64,000 nucleotides of DNA, from positions 2,542,001 through 2,606,000 of the forward strand of contig JAUDYN010000004.1 in the NCBI GenBank assembly GCA_030407005.1. The letters are read 5' to 3'. The translations under genes and the position numbers were made by a program. Source of the stretch: Desarmillaria ectypa (taxonomy: Eukaryota; Basidiomycota; Agaricomycetes; Agaricales; Physalacriaceae). The notes below the pieces were generated by a model. That model was not told where the DNA came from. It did no database searches and worked only from the letters and a program-made list of their open reading frames with translations. This document shows positions 32,638-44,950 of this stretch, piece by piece; position 1 is the stretch's first letter, and each line of letters opens with the position of its first letter.

Positions 32638-34367
32638 TCACGAATCTGCCTCCTTGTCCTCCTGCACAGCATCAATCCTTGCCTCCGCAACGTCACCAGG
32701 GACCGCTGATGAAGGAGGGGTCGTCGATGCAGGTTGATCGGGATGTTCTCTAACACTGGGAGTGATCTCCGGTATCTCAGCAACCTCCTTCACGCTCAGA
32801 CGTTTAATCTCGGCCTCTGCTTTGGCGATGTTCTCGGCCGTGACGCGAGCCTGATTTGCCTCGAACCATGCCTTCTTCGTCTGTAAGTCCGAGATGACAC
32901 GAGTTACATCTGCAGCAGAGTCTGGAGGGGGGATGGATAGAGATAAGAGTGCAGAGAGCCTGGGCAAGTCGATATTGAGTCCACCAGATGTAGGTTCTGG
33001 CGTGCTGACAGGCTTGGGAGCGTTCTTCTTTCCCTTGCCCTTGCCCTTGGCCACAAAGTAGTCCTCGTTTTTGCCCTTCTTCTTCCGGACAACTGCGCCC
33101 TCGGGTGCTGCCTCAACCTTCCTGAGTTCTAGCTTGGGTACACCAGCCACCTCAGCCTTCTCAGTAGGTATGCTGTTGAGCTTAGCCGGGCCTGTGCTTT
33201 TTCCTGAGAGGTAACCGATGAGGGTCTGACAGTCTTCGATCTGGGCCTGGTACGCAGGGATTTCTGCCTCTCCCCGCAGACGCTGTGCCACCTCTCTCCG
33301 CCTCTCCGCCTCTTCAGCAGCGCGCTGGGCCCGAGCCCTCTCGGCACGCCTCGCCCGGTCCTCGTTGATTTTAGTCCAATACCGGTCATTGGCTTCGCGG
33401 AACCCTTGTGCCGAGTCACGCTTCTCATTGAAGAGTGTACTGATCTGAGCTTGGAGGCCGTCCCGCTCTTCAAAAAGCTTGGCACGACCGGCGTAAGCCT
33501 CGTCTCCCTCCCGCTTTAACTCGTCAAGCTCGGCTTTGATGGTGTCGAAACGGTCGGATGTGGCTTTGAATTCAGGATCGTCGAGCTGTTTGCGGAGCTC
33601 ATCGACAGAGTGACGGTCAGCCTCGATGGATTCCTGAATGGCCTGGAAGCCCTCTACGGTGCGTCTGTTACGTCTGCATACATTGATTTCCTGGACAGCT
33701 CGCTTTTCTTCTGCAAGCTTCATGTTACCGGATTCTACTTGTTTTTCCAAAGTTCTATTTACAGATAGTGAGTACGCATCTACGAAGGCAAAGAAATTGA
33801 CGCACCTGATCCGAGCATCAACCTCGCCAACATTTTTGAACGGAATCTTTGATTGCGCTGCTTGAAGGTCCTTAATCTGAGAGAATGTGTAAGACGTAGG
33901 GATATGTTAGTCAAATATAATGCAAACCTTTTTCTGTATGTTATCTTGGTGAGCTTTAAGCTGATCCAAGATCTTTCCTCTCGAGGCCTTGTTACTGGAC
34001 TGTTGACTACGAATACCATCAAGTTCAGCTCGCAATTGGTTCCGCCGCTCGTTGCCAGTGCCGCCCTTGGTCGTCAATGAGATTTTATCCCGTACAGCGG
34101 ACTAGCGTGATGAGCATCGATGACCAGACTTCTAGCTGAAGCACGACGTACCAGCTTTACTTGGAGAGCATCTATTTCACCCTTTATTCTGTCCTGCTCA
34201 GCCTCATACGCCTTCTTGTCCGGTTTACCTGTCGATGGCGCATGGGAAGAAGCGTCCGACGTGTCATTTTTCACCACTGATGGTGCCGTTTCATTTGTAG
34301 CGGACTCTTTCTTGGCTTTTGCAGCGCCGTTAGCAGTGGAGGATAACTTTGACTTTGCAGATGCCAT
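32638..34367 (-). CDS. BFR1: Bfr1-like polysome/ER-associated coiled-coil protein
   Basis: Relative of yeast Bfr1, an mRNA- and ER-associated coiled-coil protein linked to secretion and P-body control. There are four exons (34152-34367, 33928-34101, 33806-33876, 32638-33754) and 525 aa. Blocks: AKSKLSSTANGAAKAKKES start, DRIKGEIDALQVKLSAVRDK, NERRNQLRAELDGIRSQQSN, IPFKNVGEVDARIRTLEKQV (the signature of the family), YAGRAKLFEERDGLQAQIST, then an Arg/Glu/Ala-rich coil and the GKGKGKKNAPKP linker. The last part holds a conserved helix (LNIDLPRLSALLSLSIPPP). The protein is almost entirely helical and highly charged. Confidence 0.92.
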
Positions 34368-34535
34368 GACAGAACGGAAAGGGTATTAGGGATTACAAGG
34401 TAGTGGTGATCGAAAATGCAACGTAGAAAAAAGATCGTGCGAATTCCTGCTTGCCGATCACAAGCAAGGCACGCTGTAAGTACACCCAAGTACTACAACG
34501 GTACGCCTACATAAACAAAAACGTAGCAAGAAATA

Positions 34536-35276
34536 TCAAAATACAATTTGGGTATCCAACTTTTCCACCTCAGAATAACACTCCTTGTACAAGTCATGAA
34601 ATTCTTCATCTTTCTCATCCTTCGTACCCTCCTTCAGTTTTCTCTTTTGGTGCGGACATATCATGACACAGCTCGTCGGCCGTTTTGTCGAGCTAAAGTG
34701 CCCTAACTCCTCCTTCGATGACACGAAAATATAAGGTATCTTCGCTTCCTCACTCAAAACGGGTAGATGGGAAACAATGTCAATGGGGCTAATGTCGGCA
34801 GCTATAATCAGTAGACTGGTACGAAAAAAAATGAGCAAAGCCGTAAAGGAAAGCATACATTAACACGTACCCTTTTTCCCCCTTTTTGATTCCTTTGACC
34901 ACCTCCTTCACTCCTCTCTTCACTAGCCGAGACTTTGACGCTATACCAAGCATGTTACTGAAAACTAGTCAAAGTTTGAGAAGAGAGCGTACCCTTCTTC
35001 ACTGTTTTCTGTAGCTTCTTCAAAAGCTTCTTCTGGGCGAGCGGATTGGCCAGCGGCGACAAATCTTCCACAGGAATGAGAACTTCAGCCTTTTCTTTCT
35101 TGTGCCTCTTGGGTGACTACGTCCGTTCTATCGTCAGTGGAGGATTCTGTATAGTTCAACAGGCTCACAACCTTGGTGGTCTCTTCCGCGTCTGCCATTT
35201 CTACATCTTCTGTAGGAGGCTCGGCCTTGCTCTCCCTGTGCTTCTTGTCTTTCTTTTCTGATTTATCACCGGCCAT
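34536..35276 (-). CDS. NHP2: H/ACA snoRNP protein Nhp2
   Basis: L7Ae-family RNA-binding subunit of H/ACA pseudouridylation particles, nucleolar. There are four exons (35169-35276, 34993-35116, 34871-34940, 34536-34815) and 193 aa. A charged N-terminal tail (MAGDKSEKKDKKHRESKAEP) precedes the L7Ae fold: SPLANPLAQKKLLKKLQKTV, RGVKEVVKGIKKGEKGLLII, AADISPIDIVSHLPVLSEEA, IPYIFVSSKEELG. The GVKEVVKGI and AADISPID motifs bind the kink-turn-like RNA. The C-terminus is somewhat longer and more charged than in yeast, perhaps lineage-specific. Introns are 51-56 bp. Confidence 0.95.
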
Positions 35277-35600
35277 GACTAGAACGAGAACGAAAGGACG
35301 GTGGTGTCGCGAAGTTGGGCGAAAATGGTGAAAATCTGACTGTCACAAAGCGTGACATATCGGTATACCGGCCCGCAACACCGACATTTTTCAAGTTAAA
35401 CAGTTAACACCATTAGCTTTTTAAGATCCGTTACTCTACTCCACACCACACATCGAATCACCCGGGGAAACCAGATGAATGAGAGGAGGGACTAGGACAA
35501 GAGGGAAGGAGAGTGCCTGAGGACCTGTACCTCCACCGCGTCTCAGTAGTTAGCGTACTTGTGGCGGTTAATCAAATGCAGAGTTCAAAAAAAAACACCA
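35277..35600. other. Intergenic region
   Basis: About 320 bp: the NHP2 promoter and the 3' UTR of the JMJD7-like gene. It contains a poly-A run near 35588-35595. Nothing else recognised. Confidence 0.3.
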
Positions 35601-37010
35601 TTAGCTACTATCCTCCACTTCTTTATCCTCTACTTTAGCTTCATTGTCTTTCATCGTAGGGGCACCGACTCCACGAAGAAAAGTGAGAAGTACCCACGTC
35701 ATGCCTCGCATTTCTATGTCATACCACCAATTCAATGCAATTGTAATCTTGTTCGATTGTTGAACATAATGCCACCATCCTGCTGGTAGATAGAGCGTTT
35801 CGCCTGCCTTCAACGCAATATTTATGGGATGCGCTTCGTCAGGCAGAGCGCCCGGGAGATTCGGGTCGCCAACAGAGGACCATCGGATGGGAGGAGCTGA
35901 TGGCGGTGACGGTTCGATACATAACTCAGCTGAAGGCGAGGGTCGTATATATTGCGCATGGGGATATGTACGTTCTGGAGGAAGTGATTAACTGATGGCT
36001 TAAGAGATCGGCTTTCGGTTTAAAACGCCCATACCTTGGAGACACCAACCCTCGCTAGGAGGGAGAAGAGTAAAGTATTTTATTCCCCGGACGACAGTGT
36101 ATATATTCTCATAAGGATCTAAGGTGGTATTCTATTAAAAACAGGCACCGTGAAAAGTAAATTACCAACCACAATGAATGCTCGTTGTGCTCTTACTGTC
36201 TCCAATCCAGAGGTTGACCGCATCCGGGTGTTTGTCTACAATAAAGCGTCAGCGAACCGTCGCAGAAAAAATATCAAGACGTACCAAATGATTCGCTGCA
36301 CCAAGGAACATCACTGGGAATATCTGGACGTAGGACGTCGAACTCTGAGAAATCGTTCTCTGTATCGTCGGCGAAGTATGTTGCAGAGTAGACATTGCCG
36401 TTCTGGGATTGTAGATAATATGCCTGGGAGGTCCCCACGGACTGTCTTTTAGTGAGTAATGTATCGAGAGACAAACTCAAAAAACGCTACCCCGGTTATG
36501 TCTCCATCGAGTTTCACCAAAAGGTCCCTCATGGTCATTAATTCGACGTGAGGCTCAACAAAGTAGGATGTGCCATCTGGACCCGCTGTGACTGCATCAG
36601 CCAATCTACGAGTAGCTGCATAGGTACGGAGATAGTATCATTTTGACGCCTCAGAACACGAACCCGTTCGGTGTTACCGAGATAGAGATTGGCCGGTCTG
36701 CCATCTTGTCACAGAGATATTCGTTACTCCATCGGTCCTTGGTAGCGGGTATGTGAAATCCTGATGCAGGGTTAAACTGCACTGAGCCTCATAAGTGTTT
36801 GGATGCGGATACTACCATGAATGACCACGGGTCGAGAGATGTGTGCTATTCTGGAAAACTCAAGTGGTGTAGGAGGTTTCTCCAGAATGTCGATATGCGA
36901 GCCATTCAAATCTAACAAATCAAAAACATGCAGCAAAGACTGTAGCATCGACCAGACTTACCATGGTACTCTCTGGAAAACCATTTAAGGGATTCCATAG
37001 CACAGGTCAT
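35601..37010 (-). CDS. JMJD7-like JmjC-domain Fe(II)/2-oxoglutarate hydroxylase
   Basis: Orthologue-like member of the JMJD7 group; human JMJD7 is a lysyl hydroxylase acting on the DRG GTPases. About 355 aa in at least seven exons. Landmarks: an N-terminal block MESLKWFSREYHDLNGSH with KPPTPLEFSRIAHISRPVVI, SISVTPNG-LADAVTAGPDG, FVEPHVELMTMRDLLVKLDG, PWCSESFDKHPDAVNLWIGD, then the iron motif TTSIHCDPYENIYTVVRG (HxD), YFTLLPPSEGW and the distal histidine in LYLPAGWWHYVQQS. One junction near 36782-36815 needs a 34-bp intron, unusually short here, so that site is uncertain. An open frame continues upstream to 37235, but the ATG at 37010 fits the family N-terminus and avoids running into the divergent gene's promoter. 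Confidence 0.88.
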
Positions 37011-37259
37011 GGTGGTTCTTGGAAAACAAATTATTAGCCGATCAAGAACACGTGTTTGAAGATCAGCTTCAACTTGGACTTGGACTGTCCTTTCATAAGT
37101 AAATTGTTCCTGGTCCTCAATACTCAGTTGGGGTTTTATACATGGCGCTGCTTCGGTATGATTCTCTAATACTTGTATGTCTTGCTTTTCCTCGTTAATA
37201 TCGTTCGCCTTATTAGAATAGCACCATTCCGACATCTATTGTCCCATCTACGCTTTCTG
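37011..37259. promoter_or_regulatory. 249-bp bidirectional promoter of two iron-enzyme genes
   Basis: Gap between the divergent start codons of the JMJD7-like gene and the Rieske-DUF455 gene. No TATA box or known iron-responsive GATA cluster was obvious by eye. Confidence 0.35.
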
Positions 37260-39008
37260 ATGACCATACGCTCTCAAGAAGGAATCTACCGCGGATTAAT
37301 CCTGTTTCGTTTATCTCCATCGGCGCCGGCAATTAGGAACGAAGAGCCTACGGACAAGGAAAACCTAAATGCCATGTATAAGCAGATATATGTCATGGAG
37401 TCGACTTGTCCCCATCTCGGTGCCGACATGTCCCACGCTGATATAGAAGAATATGATACAGGAGTTGTAGCGGTATGTCCCTGGCACAGGAAAGCGTCCA
37501 TAAAGATCTTTCTGCTCCTTGTGGACTAAGCGGAGATCCCCCATAGGTACGATTTTAATCTCGAAACCGGAAAAAGTGAAACTGGACTCCATACTTGTAC
37601 ATATGATGTTGAAGTAAACATCAATCCACTTGACGGGCTTGACACAGTATATGTCGAAACCCCCAAGGTTGGAACAAACTGGCGGTTGGTCGAGCTAAGA
37701 CCCGTTTCTGAAGGTATCGCCGCCTTTTATCACTTTGAGACATAGGGTCCTTGCTCACAACTTATATCAGAATTTGCAGATCCCCCGCCTCTGAAAGACA
37801 CTACCTCTCCGCCAGTCAGATCATTGACCATTGAATCCGTGGAAGAACCAATCCTACCTACGACAAATGCGCCCACTACACTAATGCAATGGGCAGTGCT
37901 TATCCTTAACACACCAAATCCAACTTTGAAGGTGATTGCAATTTTGTCTCGCCTAAGATTATTGTTAACATATGGGTTCTACGTAGGTTCAGCGAACTCG
38001 TCACGCAGTTCAGCTTTTCCGAACAGGAAAGTTGGCTTCCATAGGACACATATCACCTAACGCCCCTCGTCCCCCTGATGCGCCGTTGCGCGAAGCCCAA
38101 TATGAGAGAAATACCGTAGAACCTGTGAAAATGAAGAGTAGAAAAAGCAGAGCTGTCATGCTGCATGCCCTCGCTAACATTGAACAATGGGCGTGAGTCT
38201 TGAACTTTTGTTGCATTCACGACTCTCACAAGTTTTCTGCAGGATAGATCTTGCGTAAGCGAACGGATTCAACACCTCCAAAGCTGGACTTCACATTATG
38301 CAGATGGGATATCATGGCAAGGTTCGGACCAATGCACCCCGATTTGCCTCCTGCTTTCTTTTCTGATTTTACAAAAATGGCGCTGGACGAATCCAAGCAT
38401 TTGTCAGTTTCCTTCGCAATTTTTTCCTTTCACAAGCTACTCACATTCCAACGAAATGTACCCGCAGCACACTACTGACATCTCGGCTGGCCGTTACTTC
38501 TCCGACGACGCCTTATGGTAGCTTACCTGTCCATGCAGCTCTCTGGGAGTCCGCGACCATCACTGCCAACTCGTTCCGTTCCCGACTTGCCATCATTCAC
38601 CTCGTGCATGAAGCCAGAGGCCTCGATGTGAATCCCGGCACAATCGAACGTTTCAGGAAAGCTGGAGATGACGAAAGTGTCAAAGCCATGGAAATCATTC
38701 ACGCTGACGAGGTCACCCATGTGACGGCCGGTCATAGATGGTTTACATGGATTTGCGAAAACAACGGTAATGTCGATCCCATAAAAACTTTCAGAGAAGA
38801 AGTACGGAAAGGCTGGCGTGGAGATATTAAAGGTCCATTTAATGCTGACGATAGAGAGAAGGCTGGGTTGAGTAAGGAATTCTATGAGAACTTGCGAGGG
38901 GAGATGGATAACCAACCCAGTCGCAAACTTATTGCTCCCGAGAGCGTTGAAGCGGTGACTGATAGCCTGGCAGCGGTACATGTTCAGTATGATCATCCTA
39001 ATAAATAA
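37260..39008 (+). CDS. Rieske [2Fe-2S] + DUF455 (ferritin-like) fusion protein
   Basis: Two-domain protein of unknown reaction. There are seven exons (37260-37495, 37547-37713, 37771-37931, 37987-38192, 38243-38254, 38304-38402, 38468-39008) and 473 aa. Residues about 35-105 form a Rieske-type domain: STCPHLGADMSHAD (CxH) and VAVCPWHR...YDFNLETGKS (CxxH), four cluster ligands in the right order. After a linker, DUF455 spans about 190-470: HALANIEQWAIDLAWDIMAR, MALDESKHFTLLTSRL (ExxH) and IIHADEVTHVTAGHRWF (ExxH), the paired motifs of a ferritin-like diiron site, then KGPFNADDREKAGLS. The architecture suggests a hydroxylase or oxidoreductase in which the Rieske centre feeds electrons to a diiron site, but this is inference. 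Exon 5 is 12 nt. The first intron donor (GTCCAT) is weak; it gives CPWHRKAYDF. Confidence 0.85.
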
Positions 39009-39168
39009 CAAAAGAGCCGGCAGACGATCCGAAAATGCGTAGGCAATATCTTACATAAAGAACCGACATCATAGCAACATGAAAGAGGGATTATTTAAGT
39101 ATAAGATATAGCTGGCCATTCAGTTGTCATCCGAAATCAGCAAGTACACAGTAGCCGTCGACTTGTGG

Positions 39169-41189
<2,021 letters not shown>

Positions 41190-41647
41190 TGCGGGTTAGC
41201 ACATCAAAATTTGAAAATGCAAACATCATCATATTTGCTCCAGACGGTGTTGCCAATCGGCGCTGGCTGTCAACTAGTGTTTTACAAGTACATACTTGAT
41301 TAAAATATGTACCATAGATCGAAGAATATTGATCAAAGGCATAATGTGGAAGTCAAGGAAAGTATAAAGCAGGGTGCAAGTCATCTGAACATATTGGTGA
41401 GCTGCTGTTCTGATGTAGCCCACCTTGGCACGGGGGCGTCAACAGGATGGAGTCCCCCGGGGCGAGGATATTGGGCCGTAGGCGATATGTATCGGGGTGA
41501 TGACATAGAGGGGGCAGCCCAAGTCTCTCGTTTGTATCCCGACCCTGAGTGCGAACTCATGTAGGAACCAGTGCTTGGGGGACGGGGCGGTGTGATATAG
41601 GATCTGGGGGAGACTCAGTGACATGTCTGTCTTAAATGGAAGCAAAA
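41190..41647. other. Intergenic region upstream of CBK1
   Basis: About 460 bp with the CBK1 promoter and the 3' UTR of the next minus-strand gene. An open frame of that neighbour continues to 41439 only if its last intron is retained. No other element seen. Confidence 0.35.
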
Positions 41648-42557
41648 TTACTGTGGGCGGTGTGAAGGAGCAATAGTAAGATGTGAAGCTACCGAGGAAC
41701 TGAAAAAAAAGTCCAGCATCTGCGAAGTTGGAACGCAAAGTAGACACATACTTGTAGAGAACAGCAGCATCAAAAGACTGGATTGGGGGTTGGTAATTGG
41801 TTGGAACGGCCTGGGAAGCCTTGTGCTTGTTGTATGCAACTGCTGGGTTAAAGCTCAGACGTGCCGCTCCCGTGTCTGAGCTCACAGCTGGTTCCGCTCG
41901 CGAGATGCGTAGCGTCGATTGTGTGTTTGGTAGAGGCGGAGGGGCCCGGAGCTGGGACGGAGGAACGGATGATGCTCGGCTTGGCGGCGGATTCGGTCGG
42001 AAACCAAGCGGGTCCATCTCTTCGAACGGCGGACCCTCAAGCGACGGGCCGACAACCGTGAAGGGTGGCGGCGGCACGCTGTAGTCCTGGCCATCGCTGT
42101 CACGGCGAACAGGTACAGCATGTGAAGACCCTGAAGCAGCTGGAAACGCTGGTCTCGTAGGGCCGCCAGGCTGATAACTATCAAGTCCAGCCTCGGCGTA
42201 CCAGCTGGGTTGTGGTTTCGAATCCGTTGACGACCTATTTTTCTTGTGTATCTTGAGGGGCGGCACAGATGATCCTGCTACTCCAGGTCGAGGAGGAAGC
42301 GCCCGGTGACTTGCAGTGGGACTGGACTCTGCGCGACTCTCTTGTCGATGGTCCGAACCGGATGTCGCTTGTCTTGAGCTTGCTGCAGCATTGAATACAG
42401 TATCATCCCACTGCTCCCATTCTTCCTCCCTCACCTGCTGCCCAGGCGGTTGTGTTATCGTTAACGATGCTGCAAGCGCGGTTGATATCTTGGTGTCAAA
42501 CTGCTCCTGAGCTGAATATGCGGGTGGGGGAACAAAATCATGCTGAGACGGATCCAT
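41648..42557 (-). CDS. Proline-rich unknown protein with PPAY motif (285 aa)
   Basis: Unknown function. Exons 41752-42557 and 41648-41699, joined by a 52-bp intron, give 285 aa ending YNSSVASHLTIAPSHRPQ. If the intron is retained the frame stays open to 41439 with an unrelated tail. The protein is largely disordered, rich in Pro/Ser/Ala. It begins MDPSQHDFVPPPAYSAQEQF, where PPAY could bind a WW domain, followed by EEEWEQWDDTVFN, several PPLP/PPPP stretches and a short structured block (RLSFNPAVAYNKHKASQAVP) with a second block SFDAAVLYN. The conserved-looking ends with a disordered middle suggest an adaptor. The start at 42557 is chosen for MDPSQ; an ATG four codons upstream is in frame. Confidence 0.6.
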
Positions 42558-42977
42558 GGCTCTGAACACAGAAGGAAAAGACGAAGAGCCTTATGGAAGA
42601 CAAGCCATGCACAGACGGTTAAGTCAAAGTCAAGGACAAGGGACGGCCTGACAGGCACCTGTATATTTCAGTTATTTCATACTATCATCGGCACGAATAT
42701 CCGATCTCCGATGACACCGCAATGCTGTGATCAGGGCAATTCCAGTATATCTGCACCTCTCATCTTCATCTCTTCGGGTCATCATCATTCATGATAATCA
42801 TATAACATCGACGCAGATTAGTGCTATCATCCGCTGCAAGAACGATTCCCAGCCTCGAGACCTCGTCGTGGACCGACCGTCGCAAGCACGTCGTATATAA
42901 CAAATACGAGGCGGTGGGCGGTACATCACAAGGGATCCTTCGATACCAGTGCATGGAATAGAGCCATCACATCCGTG
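42558..42977. other. Intergenic region
   Basis: 420 bp between the proline-rich gene's start and the stop of the mitochondrial kinase gene. It is the promoter of the former; no recognisable motifs. Confidence 0.3.
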
Positions 42978-44818
42978 TTAAACCTCTATTCCTTCGAGGT
43001 TTGTTCCCTGATCGATGTGGGGTGAACTGGGGTGATCAACAATGAATATTCTGACATACCAGTTTCGGAACACGCAAATACACATCCGTCCCTGTGGATC
43101 ATGATGTGAGTAAATTATCTATCCAAAGACTCATTCTTGCTCACCCCATCCATCTAAAGATACCAACTCTAAGGAACCACCGAAATATCTGAAAGCGATG
43201 GTCAGGAGAAATCTGAATCCGAGTAGTTGGAGAGACGCACGTAGCAAAGATATTGCTCATAGGAAGCCCTATACCAATCTTTGGGTGTGACCCTTGTAAC
43301 GCGACGTTATCCGTTTCTCCATCCTGTTTCCATCTTGCGACCTGTTCGCCAACAGTTGCCCGTAATCCCTCTTGGCTACTACTAACTGTACGGAGCGCAA
43401 CTAGGCGCTCGTCGTCCAACCGCGTTGCGTTCCTAACATGCGAAAATGAAAATAGATCCTCGGGAGACTTTACTGGGCAAGAGGAGTTAAACAGACCGCC
43501 ACCTCCTCACTTGTCAGGCGGAATCCATTTGGCGGAATAGAGACAAGTGCAAGTACCTTGGTCCGATACTCGAATGCCAACATCATCTGTCCCTTCCGCT
43601 ACTGTGACATTGATTGGAGGCAAGCTGTCGCTAGAAGCATGTTTATGACGGGTTGCATCTACTGCCTGAGAATTTACACAGCATTTCAGTAGTCACTTTT
43701 AGGTGCCGTAAACCTTACATTTTTCAGAAGCTCAAAAATTATGTACCTGTCATCGATTATTATTCACCTTTACCACCAGCCACAAAAAAAGACACATACT
43801 CAAGATGCTCCCGGATATATGCAAACTTGCATGCCAAATGCCCATCGATTACGATCTGCGGCCATCCCTTTGCGTCTTGAAAGGGCCGAGACTCCAATAG
43901 GTCGGTACAACGGCGAATACATTCTCCGACATCGAGCGCCGTGGAAATGATGCCCACGCGGGATTCCTGCGCACGGGTTCCAGCGTAGGCTTCGGAAAGG
44001 GCAATGTGGTGTTCTGCCAGAACGCGCCGAGAAATACGTGAAATCAGCATCCGGCGCATGAAGGAGTCCAGCTGATCTGGTGCTAGATAGGGCGATGATA
44101 GGGAAAGACCAAGATAAAGGTTTGGAATTACGGTTGCGCTGGAATGAGTTGTAAGAAAAATGCTCACTGAGGAGGTATATAGAGATTCATACTGTTCATT
44201 GAGAAGCTGGGCCACGAATTGACAGAACTTTTCGTTCTCAACTACCGAAGTCACCACTGGGTAGCGTCGGAATCTAGATATGCATGGGTTGGTAGCGGGG
44301 AGTCAAAATATGAGAAACGCACTTCTCAAAAGCCGACCAGTAGAGCTAAGATAGGTATGTGTTGAGCAAGACGCTATGGAAAACAGTTTTCAGAAAAAAA
44401 ACGCACCTCATAGACCTTGGCGACGCCTTCCTGAGTCACAACGATATATGGCAAGGCCTGGAGATCCCGTAAACGGTGCGCAATGCGAACGGGGAGCTCC
44501 GTACGAACGTAGTTGGCGCTCTAGAGTCTACGTTCACAAAACGATGTGAATGACGAGGATGACGGGCCCACTGTGATGATACGGTCCTCATTCATAGAAC
44601 GACCAAAGAACACCTAGATGGTCATAAACGGCTGGAGCATCGACGATACAATAAAAACACACTAGTTGCCTCAAAGTCAGCCGCTTAGTCTCCTTAGCCG
44701 CGTAAAGCTCTAGCTGTCTATTCTGATAAAAATGGAGGGCGGTAGATTCGAGGCGTCGACCGAGTGCGAGACAGGGCCGTGGAACGCTGAGCATGGCAGA
44801 ACGAGGGCAGCATAGCAT
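42978..44818 (-). CDS. Mitochondrial pyruvate (or branched-chain) dehydrogenase kinase
   Basis: Histidine-kinase-like protein kinase of the PDK/BCKDK family in the mitochondrial matrix; it phosphorylates the E1 subunit and shuts off pyruvate or branched-chain keto-acid oxidation. About 430 aa in many exons. The N-terminus (MLCCPRSAMLSVPRPCLALG) looks like a presequence, followed by TLRQLVFFGRSMNEDRII, LPVRIAHRLRDLQALPYIVV and the BCDHK helical domain FMRRMLISRISRRVLAEHHI. The ATP-binding part is intact: KFAYIREHLEYIIFELLKNA (N box), DVGIRVSDQGGGL (G1), and GIGLPMSNIFATYFGGSLEL (G2) with GWGTDVYLRVPKLG. The last exon encodes TNLEGIEV after an intron at about 43000-43055. Which dehydrogenase it targets is not decided by sequence. 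Confidence 0.9.
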
Positions 44819-44950
44819 TCCTTGAGGACGACGAAAGTGGCAGAAAGGAAGATGTATATTAAGGCATGTGTTCAAGTGCAACCTAGGCTGAAGGATCGAG
44901 TCAAGGCGAAAGCTTATTAGTCTCTCACGGGCCTAGATAATTACGTCATG

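Noticed and set aside
32491..32709. 72-aa plus ORF between RFX and BFR1
   Set aside because: AT-rich convergent intergenic DNA overlapping the BFR1 stop; no supporting features.
36912..37235. N-terminal extension of the JMJD7-like protein (MSEWCYSNKAND...)
   Set aside because: The frame is open, but the family begins near MESLKWF and the extension would run into the start region of the divergent gene. Kept only as an alternative.
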